Shown one piece after another: positions 1-5,088 of a stretch of 5,088 bases of DNA. A program made the position numbers and the translations under genes. Under the pieces are notes generated by a model, which saw only the letters and a program-made list of their open reading frames with translations, did no database searches and was not told the origin of the DNA. Source of the stretch: Zetaproteobacteria bacterium (lineage in GTDB: Bacteria; Pseudomonadota; Alphaproteobacteria; Micavibrionales; Micavibrionaceae). The DNA is taken from assembly GCA_002747015.1 (NCBI GenBank), contig NVXI01000002.1, positions 165,556-170,643 of the forward strand, read 5' to 3'. Within the stretch, counting starts at the first letter, position 1; each line of letters starts with the position of its first letter.

Positions 1-593
1 TCTGCACTGGTACTCATTTCTTTAACAACACGGCTTAAGGCTTGATCGAAGCTATGACCTGCCTCAATACAAACCAACAATAGATCAAGTGCATCTGGAA
101 ATTCATTCTCGATACTCATCCTACGATATTGGTATTTGCGCTCTACCCAAAAATTTGGCGCAAAATACCCCATTATAATCATCAAAAACATCGTGGATAG
201 TGATATGGACAAAGGCATTTGCATCATAGTAATAGGCAATAACAATGCCGATATAGCGATGGCTGCAACACTTAAAGAAATGCGCGTTGCATAGAAAATT
301 CGTATGGCTGAGGGGCGCCTATACCCTGCCTTTATAAGAGCAGCACTGACTGCACCTCTTTTCTTATAACTTGTTGGAATTAGGTATTTTTCATACTGTT
401 TGAGCGCGCCATCATCCAACTCCAGAGTTAAGTCACTTCCAGAAGTATGGGTGTCACCATCTTCACCTGTTAGACGTGCTGCCATTTTATAGCGCTGTGA
501 AAACAAGCTATATGCGCTATTAAAAATAACGATTACAGCCATAAATAAAATTAGCTGCCCTAAAAAGAATGTATCAAAACCATTTTCAAACAT
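1..593 (-). CDS. tadC: TadC-family inner-membrane pilus platform protein (partial, 3' end outside window)
   Basis: The reading frame from the ATG at 593 is open to the left edge and gives 197 residues. TadC pairs with TadB as the inner-membrane platform of the Tad pilus machine, on which the CpaF ATPase works. Visible here are one N-terminal membrane segment (about residues 10-30), a cytoplasmic stretch (31-95) with an acidic patch, a hydrophobic pair (about 103-120 and 128-148), and then the start of the type II secretion system F domain, with the motif EFPDALDLLLVCIEAG at 164-179 followed by SFDQALSRV. Family members usually run to about 300-330 residues, so roughly the last third is missing. 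The start follows the TAA of tadB by 12 bases, and GAGGGA at 600-605 is a good ribosome binding site. The order tadB-tadC immediately after cpaF is the classic Tad arrangement. Family assignment is firm; subunit arrangement is inferred from the family. Confidence 0.93.
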   Translation of the reverse strand, partial: MFENGFDTFFLGQLILFMAVIVIFNSAYSLFSQRYKMAARLTGEDGDTHTSGSDLTLELDDGALKQYEKYLIPTSYKKRGAVSAALIKAGYRRPSAIRIFYATRISLSVAAIAISALLLPITMMQMPLSISLSTMFLMIIMGYFAPNFWVERKYQYRRMSIENEFPDALDLLLVCIEAGHSFDQALSRVVKEMSTSA

Positions 594-605
594 TGAGGCT
601 CCCTC

Positions 606-1568
606 TTAAACTTTCAAATTTGTAATAATGCGCATTGCGACAACATTAATGATCAATAATATAAATACGACAACCACTGCGGATGAAAAATAAGGGTGGT
701 CAGCCACCTTTAGATAATATCCTGGATTTATGGCATTCATAATGGCCATCATTCCAAGGGGAAATGCAGATAAAAACCAAGCAGAAAACCGCCCTTCTGC
801 AGTCAAGGCACTCACCTTACGCATAAGACGAAAACGCCCACGGATGATCTTAGATAACCCATCTAAAATTTCTGCTAAATTCCCACCTGATTCACTTTGA
901 ATTTGAATTGCAACGACGAAGAACCGTAAATTAGGGATAGAAATTCGTTTCAACATATCTTTTACTGCTGCTGACATATTCTTTCCGTAGGCAATATCTT
1001 GTGAAACAAGATAAAATTCTCGTCCTATTGGGTCTGGCAGTTCTTCAGCCACAGAGTTTATGGCAGAATTTAGTGGTCGGCCAATACGTAAATTGCGAAC
1101 AATTAAATCAATAGCATCAGGAAAAAGTGCTTCAAATGCACGAATACGCTTATTAATCTTATAATTAAACAACATTATAGGAAAGCCAAAGGCAACGATT
1201 GCAGAAGCTATTATTGCTATAAAGAATGGAATGATGGGAGCTAAAACGTTAAATATAGCTATACAGCATAAAAATAATACGGAAATAATAAGATAGACCT
1301 TTGCTAAGCTTACAGGTGTATCCGATTTTAACAATAACCCTCTAAAATACCGATCAACAAAAAAGCTGTCAGAATCTATTTCATTTTTGTGTTTTTTCAG
1401 CTCATTATCATAAGATTGTAAAACCTCTTCTTCTTTGCGCAAACGCTTTTTTAAGCGTTGCTCACCCTTATCTCCAACATTGTACCAAAAGTAGAAAACG
1501 GCATCGACAAGCATAAAAACGCCAAGTGCGATGATGCCGTATAATATTAGTTCCATCATAAGGGTCAT
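606..1568 (-). CDS. tadB: TadB-family inner-membrane pilus platform protein
   Basis: This 320-residue integral membrane protein is the first of the two tandem platform proteins of the Tad/Flp pilus secretion system. It has an N-terminal membrane helix (about residues 8-28) and a highly charged, Lys/Glu-rich segment (33-65) likely to be helical. A hydrophobic pair (about 90-135) precedes the type II secretion system F domain (about 144-270). That domain contains the family motif LFPDAIDLIVRNLRIGRPL at 148-166 and ESGGNLAEILDGLS at 226-239. Two more membrane segments follow (about 261-281 and 295-317). Length and architecture are typical of TadB. I chose the ATG at 1568 because AGGA lies 9 bases upstream; the ATGs at codons 4 and 5 have no such site. 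It begins 15 bases after the cpaF stop and ends 12 bases before tadC, so the three are surely cotranscribed. An A-rich heptamer with an overlapping inverted repeat near codons 37-45 is listed separately. Confidence 0.96.
   Translation of the reverse strand: MTLMMELILYGIIALGVFMLVDAVFYFWYNVGDKGEQRLKKRLRKEEEVLQSYDNELKKHKNEIDSDSFFVDRYFRGLLLKSDTPVSLAKVYLIISVLFLCCIAIFNVLAPIIPFFIAIIASAIVAFGFPIMLFNYKINKRIRAFEALFPDAIDLIVRNLRIGRPLNSAINSVAEELPDPIGREFYLVSQDIAYGKNMSAAVKDMLKRISIPNLRFFVVAIQIQSESGGNLAEILDGLSKIIRGRFRLMRKVSALTAEGRFSAWFLSAFPLGMMAIMNAINPGYYLKVADHPYFSSAVVVVFILLIINVVAMRIITNLKV
1434..1461 (-). repeat. Inverted repeat and A-AAA-AAG heptamer within tadB codons 37-45
   Basis: Positions 1442-1448 and 1453-1459 form a perfect 7-base inverted repeat (AACGCTT / AAGCGTT) around a 4-base loop, AAAA in the transcript. 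It directly adjoins the 10-base palindrome TTTGCGCAAA at 1434-1443. The transcript strand reads TTA AAA AAG across 1454-1446, which places the heptamer A-AAA-AAG (1452-1446) in the phase needed for tandem -1 slippage. The SD-like AAGGGTGAG (1469-1461) lies 8 bases before it. The repeat is seen directly; any role in folding or recoding is speculative. It may simply reflect a codon run for a basic helix (RLKKRLRK). Confidence 0.45.
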
Positions 1569-1583
1569 TGTTTTTGTTCCTTT

Positions 1584-2981
1584 TTATTTACCTGACAGAA
1601 GATTGTCTGGTATTGGATACCCACATTCCTGCGCCTTTTGCGCGAATTTTGGTCGAATTCCAGTGGTAACATGATGGCCTAAAACATCTCCATCTGGTGA
1701 AATGCCTGTGCGTACATACTTAACAATTTCTTGCATAGAAACGACATCACCCTCCATACCAACAATTTCTTGCAAACTAACCAGCTTACGCGTCCCATCA
1801 GCCATTCTTTGGATTTGAATTACGATATGAATAGCAGATGCAATTTGACTTCTTAGAGCTTTAGTAGGGATTTCAAGACCTGTCATCCCTATCATATGTT
1901 CTAAGCGTGTCAGAGCATCTCTTGGGCTATTGGCATGAACAGTCGTCATTGAACCATCATGCCCAGTATTCATGGCCTGAAGCATATCCAATACTTCTGC
2001 ACCTCGAACCTCCCCTACTATAATACGATCCGGACGCATACGCAGGGAGTTTCTTAATAAATCCCCCTGTGTTACTTCGCCTACGCCCTCTATGTTTGCG
2101 TGACGTGTTTCCATACGCCCAAGATGCTCTTGCTGTAATTGTAGTTCTGCGGTGTCTTCTATCGTAACAATACGCTCACGATTACTAATCAAACTCGAAA
2201 GCGCATTTAGCATCGTTGTCTTACCAGTGCCTGTTCCACCTGATATCAAAACATTGAGCCGGGTTCTAATAATAGCGTAGAGAATTTTAGATATATCCTC
2301 GGTTATCGTCCCATTTTCTATGAGTCTATCCATTGTGAATGGCATTTTGGAAAATTTCCGAATGGACAAAAGAGGTCCATCAACAGCACATGGTGGTAAA
2401 AGAGCATTAACACGACTTCCATCAAGCAGCCTTGCATCAACCCAGGGCTGAGACTCATCGACACGTCGTCCTACCGCGTTAACAATTTTTTGAATAATAC
2501 GGGTTAAATGTGCATCATCTTTGAATTGGGTTTCAACGCGCTCCAATTTCCCAAAGCGTTCAATAAAAACTTGAGAATGCGTATTCACTAAAATATCTGA
2601 AATTGTTGGATCCTTGAGCAATGGCTCTAAAGGACCTAAGCCTAATACCTCATCTAACAACTCTTCTAATAATAGATCATACTCTTGCTTATTCAGCGCC
2701 TTTCTTTCTTTCGCCAACAACTCCCGCACCATTGGCCCAATCTTTTCAGAAATTGTCTTTCTATCCATCTTATCCAGAACATCAAGATTGACGATATCAA
2801 GTAATTCCTGATGTAGGCGAACCTTTAACTCTGTACGTAGATGATCCTTATGATTTTCCTCTACCCTTTTGGCCTCAACGACCTCTAATTGAATTTCTTT
2901 TTGTTGATCTTCTATCTCACCTTCAACATCGGTATTCTCTTCGGTTACATCATGTTTTTGGCGTTTAAATTGTTGAAACAT
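1584..2981 (-). CDS. cpaF: CpaF/TadA-type secretion ATPase of the Tad pilus
   Basis: A 465-residue hexameric AAA-like ATPase of the type II/IV secretion superfamily (GspE/VirB11 group). It is cytoplasmic, powers assembly of the Flp pilus, and acts on the TadB/TadC platform. Residues 1-50 are a charged, variable leader. The conserved N-terminal domain spans about 55-235 and includes the family-typical [21 protein letters not shown] (113-133) and [16 protein letters not shown] (177-192). The core motifs are intact: Walker [10 protein letters not shown] (248-256, K254), Asp box [10 protein letters not shown] (273-282, E275/D276), Walker B IIVGEVRG (320-327, E324) and His box [12 protein letters not shown] (340-351, H341/H349). 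The C-terminal [12 protein letters not shown] and TGIRPKF segments are typical of CpaF. Length is normal. The ATG at 2981 has a perfect AGGAGG 5 bases upstream. Its gene lies 22 bases after tadZ and 15 before tadB. All catalytic motifs are present, so it should be active. Confidence 0.98.
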   Translation of the reverse strand: MFQQFKRQKHDVTEENTDVEGEIEDQQKEIQLEVVEAKRVEENHKDHLRTELKVRLHQELLDIVNLDVLDKMDRKTISEKIGPMVRELLAKERKALNKQEYDLLLEELLDEVLGLGPLEPLLKDPTISDILVNTHSQVFIERFGKLERVETQFKDDAHLTRIIQKIVNAVGRRVDESQPWVDARLLDGSRVNALLPPCAVDGPLLSIRKFSKMPFTMDRLIENGTITEDISKILYAIIRTRLNVLISGGTGTGKTTMLNALSSLISNRERIVTIEDTAELQLQQEHLGRMETRHANIEGVGEVTQGDLLRNSLRMRPDRIIVGEVRGAEVLDMLQAMNTGHDGSMTTVHANSPRDALTRLEHMIGMTGLEIPTKALRSQIASAIHIVIQIQRMADGTRKLVSLQEIVGMEGDVVSMQEIVKYVRTGISPDGDVLGHHVTTGIRPKFAQKAQECGYPIPDNLLSGK

Positions 2982-2986
2982 TTAGG

Positions 2987-2992
2987 CCTCCT
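2987..2992 (-). promoter_or_regulatory. Ribosome binding site of cpaF
   Basis: The transcript carries a perfect AGGAGG, separated by 5 bases (CCTAA) from the ATG at 2981. This fixes the cpaF start. It sits in the 22-base gap after the tadZ stop, so cpaF can be loaded independently of upstream translation. A match this strong fits a need for many copies of the hexameric ATPase, though that is inference. Confidence 0.8.
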
Positions 2993-3003
2993 AATTAGAA
3001 AAA

Positions 3004-4230
3004 TTAATCTTTCGCAAAGTGTTTGGTAGATATTTCAATGCCTTCCATTATATTCCTTATTTCTTGGACAAACTTACTTTTAGGTTGAAGGGTTGCCGCA
3101 GGAACACCTTGATCCAACGAATGAGAAACCAAGTCATAATCATTGGGAATCATATAATCTATATTCCGCCCCAAAGACTCACTGGCTTGTTGAATGCTAA
3201 TATTATCTTGTCGAAAATGTCCCAAATAATGGTAACGGTTAACAATAACCTTAATAGGTAAATCAGAGAGCTTCTCATCATCCAACATAGTAAACCAACG
3301 ACGTAGCTGTTTTATATTAGGCACATTCAATTGCATAACAGCATATATAACATCTGAATTTTGAAGCACAGTGTCCGTCCAAGACGCTAGGGTCAAAGGC
3401 ATATCAATTACGGTGTACTCATAACGCTGCTTAGATAAATGCAAGACCCGCTCAATGACATCACTGCCTATTGCTTCAATAGGAAAGATGATTTCTGATG
3501 CTGTCAGTACAGGTAAGCCGCTAGAATGGCGCACCATCATACCATCCAACATTTCACTATCCAGATGATCAGGTCGATCAATCAAATCCATCACGGGCGA
3601 ATAGCCGGGCAAATCAAGGTGAGTAGCAGCGCAGCCAAATTGTAAATCTAAATCAAGGAGGCAAGCTGCACGTCTTTCCTTAATAGATAGAGAATTAAGA
3701 AGTATTGCAGAATTAACGGCTATAGTTGTTGTTCCAACGCCCCCAGATGCATGAACAAAGCTTATGATTTTGTTATTCTCAGTATTTCCACCGGAATATG
3801 AATACTGATTTCTAGGTGTTACCAAACGTAGAATAGATTTATCAGCAGTTTCTGCCGTTAGAGGTAAGGATAGAAAATCACTGACACCTGCATGAAGAAG
3901 GCGCAGAATATCACTATCATCTAGTCCATCATAAACAACGACGAGTCGATGCTGTTTTTCTCCGCAGGATTTTTTATATCTTTTTATGGCCTCCGCAATG
4001 TGAATGTCACTCTTATCAACCTCTAGCAATATAATGCTGTTTGTTTTACATGCATCAACATCACCATAAGCACTGACAAAATCTCCGATCACTATTTTAC
4101 TTGAAACATTTGGAATTCTTTCAAAAATTTGCGATAGATCATCACGAATGATATTACTCTTCACAAGTCCTAATATGTTCAGTTGGCACTCTTCACTAGA
4201 CATTACAGTATTTTTTATATTTGATTTCAT
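3004..4230 (-). CDS. cpaE: CpaE/TadZ-type pilus localisation protein (ParA/MinD-like, degenerate P-loop)
   Basis: A 408-residue cytoplasmic protein of the TadZ/CpaE family, which marks the cell pole or assembly site and recruits other Tad components. Residues about 16-128 form an atypical receiver-like domain. E70 stands where the phosphoacceptor Asp would be (ILLEVD), and the usual Lys of the fifth strand is replaced in LSLPL, so phosphorylation is unlikely. The ParA/MinD-like domain follows from about 154, with deviant Walker A SGGVGTTT (162-169), LLDLDLQFG (191-199) and Walker B VIDMP (274-278). Both lysines of the canonical KGGxGKT are absent. I chose the ATG at 4230 over the in-frame GTG at 4260. 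AAGGAGGAG lies 6 bases before the ATG, which follows the upstream TAA by one base; the GTG would overlap the upstream gene by 29 bases. cpaF follows 22 bases downstream. Family call is firm; ATP binding is uncertain. Confidence 0.94.
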   Translation of the reverse strand: MKSNIKNTVMSSEECQLNILGLVKSNIIRDDLSQIFERIPNVSSKIVIGDFVSAYGDVDACKTNSIILLEVDKSDIHIAEAIKRYKKSCGEKQHRLVVVYDGLDDSDILRLLHAGVSDFLSLPLTAETADKSILRLVTPRNQYSYSGGNTENNKIISFVHASGGVGTTTIAVNSAILLNSLSIKERRAACLLDLDLQFGCAATHLDLPGYSPVMDLIDRPDHLDSEMLDGMMVRHSSGLPVLTASEIIFPIEAIGSDVIERVLHLSKQRYEYTVIDMPLTLASWTDTVLQNSDVIYAVMQLNVPNIKQLRRWFTMLDDEKLSDLPIKVIVNRYHYLGHFRQDNISIQQASESLGRNIDYMIPNDYDLVSHSLDQGVPAATLQPKSKFVQEIRNIMEGIEISTKHFAKD

Positions 4231-4231
4231 T

Positions 4232-4819
4232 TTATGCTCCTCCTTGGCTAAGATCTTCACCTGTTAGAGTAACTGACACAGCTGGCAATGATGAAAACGG
4301 ACCACGACTACCGATAATTGAGCCAATTATACCTGTTTGATAAGACACTCCACTTAACGTTATTCTAACAACGGGAACCGTTGGCCCCCCCGCAAACCCC
4401 AAACCAGAATATGTATAATCAATTGTTACATCTTCTGCTTCTAACTGCCCAAGGAAACGCTTCATCCCTACTAAAATTCGGCTAAAAGATGCAACATCAC
4501 ACCCCGCACCACCACCGGTGCATGTGATGGTTCCAAAATCAAGACAAGGCAAAGATATATCACTACAGGCCACACCAAAAATTCCGTTTGTTGTTTTTGA
4601 ATTTGTTGTTGGCATTGCGAGAACAACTGGATCAGAGACAATGGCCAAACGCGCACCTATTTGCGCAGCTTTTTGAGCGGATAAGGAGAAGAATAAAAGT
4701 AACGTGAGCTCCACAACAAAGAAAACCATCATGAAAAGAGCAAATGCAATGGTAACAAACTCAATCGTTGCCGCCCCTTCATGATTCCTATAATATTGTG
4801 CGAGTACTTTCATATTCAT
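4232..4819 (-). CDS. tadE: TadE-like pseudopilin of the Tad pilus
   Basis: A 195-residue single-pass protein of the TadE/TadG family. TadE-like proteins are prepilin-like, are cut by the Tad prepilin peptidase, and are needed for Flp pilus assembly. A short basic/polar leader (1-14) precedes EGAATIEF at 14-21, which fits the class IVb-type cleavage pattern G15|AATIE20 with the conserved Glu at +5. A membrane helix spans about residues 20-46. The periplasmic part carries four cysteines (85, 92, 100, 107) in a Gly/Ser/Thr-rich stretch, then SGLGFAGGPTVPVVRITLSG (138-157) and a terminal VTLTGEDLS, both resembling alphaproteobacterial TadE-like proteins as I know them. The ATG at 4819 overlaps the upstream TGA as ATGA. 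Codon 3 (ATG at 4813) is a real alternative, since GGGGA lies 6 bases before it; the difference is two residues. A G7 tract falls in the AGGP codons. Confidence 0.85.
   Translation of the reverse strand: MNMKVLAQYYRNHEGAATIEFVTIAFALFMMVFFVVELTLLLFFSLSAQKAAQIGARLAIVSDPVVLAMPTTNSKTTNGIFGVACSDISLPCLDFGTITCTGGGAGCDVASFSRILVGMKRFLGQLEAEDVTIDYTYSGLGFAGGPTVPVVRITLSGVSYQTGIIGSIIGSRGPFSSLPAVSVTLTGEDLSQGGA
4237..4245 (-). promoter_or_regulatory. Ribosome binding site deciding the tadZ/cpaE start
   Basis: The transcript has AAGGAGGAG, a near-perfect anti-SD match, 6 bases before the ATG at 4230. It lies inside the last codons of the upstream TadE-like gene, whose TAA (4232-4234) is one base before the ATG. 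This favours 4230 over the GTG at 4260 and suggests termination-reinitiation coupling between pseudopilin and tadZ. Confidence 0.85.
4385..4391 (-). repeat. G7 homopolymer tract inside the TadE-like gene
   Basis: Seven consecutive C on the plus strand are seven G in the coding strand (GCG GGG GGG CC), encoding Ala-Gly-Gly-Pro at residues 143-146. The frame is intact as given, and the encoded AGGP is family-like. A tract of this length is a plausible slippage site; a one-base change would alter the protein from about residue 145 on. Confidence 0.6.
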
Positions 4820-5088
4820 TCCCCGATATACCTCGCCTCTTCGACAATGCTAAAAACAATGTCCGATTCAGCACTTCCATTCGTGAAGGAATTGAGCATG
4901 TTAAACGTCATAAACGAATAGGGTATATCTGCTTGTATTCGTATAACCTGCCCATTCTCTCTAAAATCTGCACTTGTGAAGCTGTCAAAACTTGGCTGTA
5001 AATCCACTACAATATTGACCATCCAGTCATAAGCGCCTATTGCATCGTTTATTCTTCCTGTTTTGGCCATATTCTCAGTTTGTGTTAA
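4816..5088 (-). CDS. Probable TadE-like pseudopilin, C-terminal part (5' end outside window)
   Basis: The frame is open from the right edge to the TGA at 4816-4818 and gives 90 visible residues. The ATG at 5070 is internal: the six codons before it (LTQTEN) are in frame and open, and no ribosome binding site precedes it, so the gene surely begins outside the window. The visible part has no membrane segment and no cysteine. It shows a likely beta-rich end, with GQVIRIQADIPYSFMTF (residues 45-61) followed by a Gly/Ser loop and ESDIVFSIVEEARYIGE at the terminus. A strand with alternating hydrophobics, a loop, then a last strand ending near an Arg recalls the C-terminus of TadE-like proteins. Its position just before another TadE-like gene, overlapping it by 4 bases, supports that role. 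The N-terminal prepilin-like helix that would prove it is not visible, so the function is an inference from context and shape. Confidence 0.6.
   Translation of the reverse strand, partial: LTQTENMAKTGRINDAIGAYDWMVNIVVDLQPSFDSFTSADFRENGQVIRIQADIPYSFMTFNMLNSFTNGSAESDIVFSIVEEARYIGE

Noticed and set aside
594..606. Possible small hairpin (GAGG / CCTC, 3-base loop) occluding the tadC ribosome binding site
   Set aside because: A four-pair stem is too weak to argue for regulation, and translating ribosomes finishing tadB would open it.
1722..1774. 14-base direct repeat AACAATTTCTTGCA at 1722-1735 and 1761-1774, 39 bases (13 codons) apart, in frame in cpaF
   Set aside because: It encodes two QEIV stretches in the CpaF C-terminal region that is naturally similar in the family (QEI..GMEGD...MQEI). 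Chance codon agreement is the simplest explanation.
2614..2811. Plus-strand open frame of 65 codons
   Set aside because: It lies wholly antisense to cpaF, whose protein is strongly conserved there. The translation is Ser/Asn-rich low complexity, with no family resemblance.
2993..3010. A/T-rich inverted repeat (TAATT / AATTA) between tadZ and cpaF, considered as a terminator
   Set aside because: The stem is only five A-T pairs with no G-C content and no following U run, and it sits between cotranscribed genes just before the cpaF ribosome binding site.
3019..3261. Plus-strand open frame of 80 codons
   Set aside because: Antisense to the C-terminal part of tadZ, with no recognisable domain; best explained as a shadow frame.
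4471..4656. Minus-strand 61-codon frame inside the TadE-like gene
   Set aside because: Overlaps the pseudopilin gene in another frame; the pseudopilin has the prepilin motif, helix and family-like C-terminus, while this frame has none.
4768..5001. Plus-strand open frame of 77 codons spanning the junction of the two TadE-like genes
   Set aside because: Antisense to two real coding frames, with no convincing ribosome binding site and no recognisable protein features.
1..5088. Search for a new system: CRISPR arrays, transposon ends, toxin-antitoxin pairs, riboswitches, tRNA genes
   Set aside because: Both strands are filled with tightly packed conserved Tad genes. I saw no regularly spaced repeats, no tRNA-like folds, no transposase-like frames and no leader region.

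Overview
This window is an internal stretch of a Tad (tight adherence / Flp type IVc pilus) assembly operon. All genes lie on the minus strand, so transcription runs from position 5088 towards 1. The families and the gene names that fit best (cpaE, cpaF, tadB, tadC, with alphaproteobacterial-style TadE pseudopilins) point to an Alphaproteobacterium. Base composition is moderately AT-rich, about 40% GC by eye, which is low for that class. I cannot name a genus from the sequence alone.

In transcription order the window holds six genes: (1) the C-terminal part of a small protein, probably a TadE-like pseudopilin, cut by the right edge (4816-5088); (2) a complete TadE-like pseudopilin (4232-4819); (3) CpaE/TadZ, the ParA/MinD-like polar localisation factor (3004-4230); (4) CpaF/TadA, the secretion ATPase (1584-2981); (5) TadB, the first inner-membrane platform protein (606-1568); (6) the N-terminal two thirds or so of TadC, the second platform protein, cut by the left edge (1-593). 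Spacing is tight throughout: a 4-base ATGA overlap, then gaps of 1, 22, 15 and 12 bases. No promoter, terminator, RNA gene, mobile element or CRISPR array is visible, and there is no gene-free stretch of 300 bases.

Together these proteins form the cytoplasmic and inner-membrane engine of the pilus. TadZ marks the assembly site, CpaF hydrolyses ATP, TadB and TadC form the platform through which pilin is extruded, and the TadE-like pseudopilins are processed and act in pilus assembly or at the pilus. The major pilin (flp), prepilin peptidase (cpaA/tadV), secretin (cpaC/rcpA) and cpaB/cpaD are not in the window.

The locus looks conventional; I see no clearly new biological system. The points worth a second look are a TadZ that lacks both lysines of its P-loop and the receiver-domain phosphoacceptor, a four-cysteine cluster and a G7 tract in the TadE-like gene, a dnaX-type A-AAA-AAG heptamer with an SD-like element early in tadB, and TadE-like genes placed directly before tadZ. 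One start needs correcting: tadZ very likely begins at 4230, not at the GTG at 4260.
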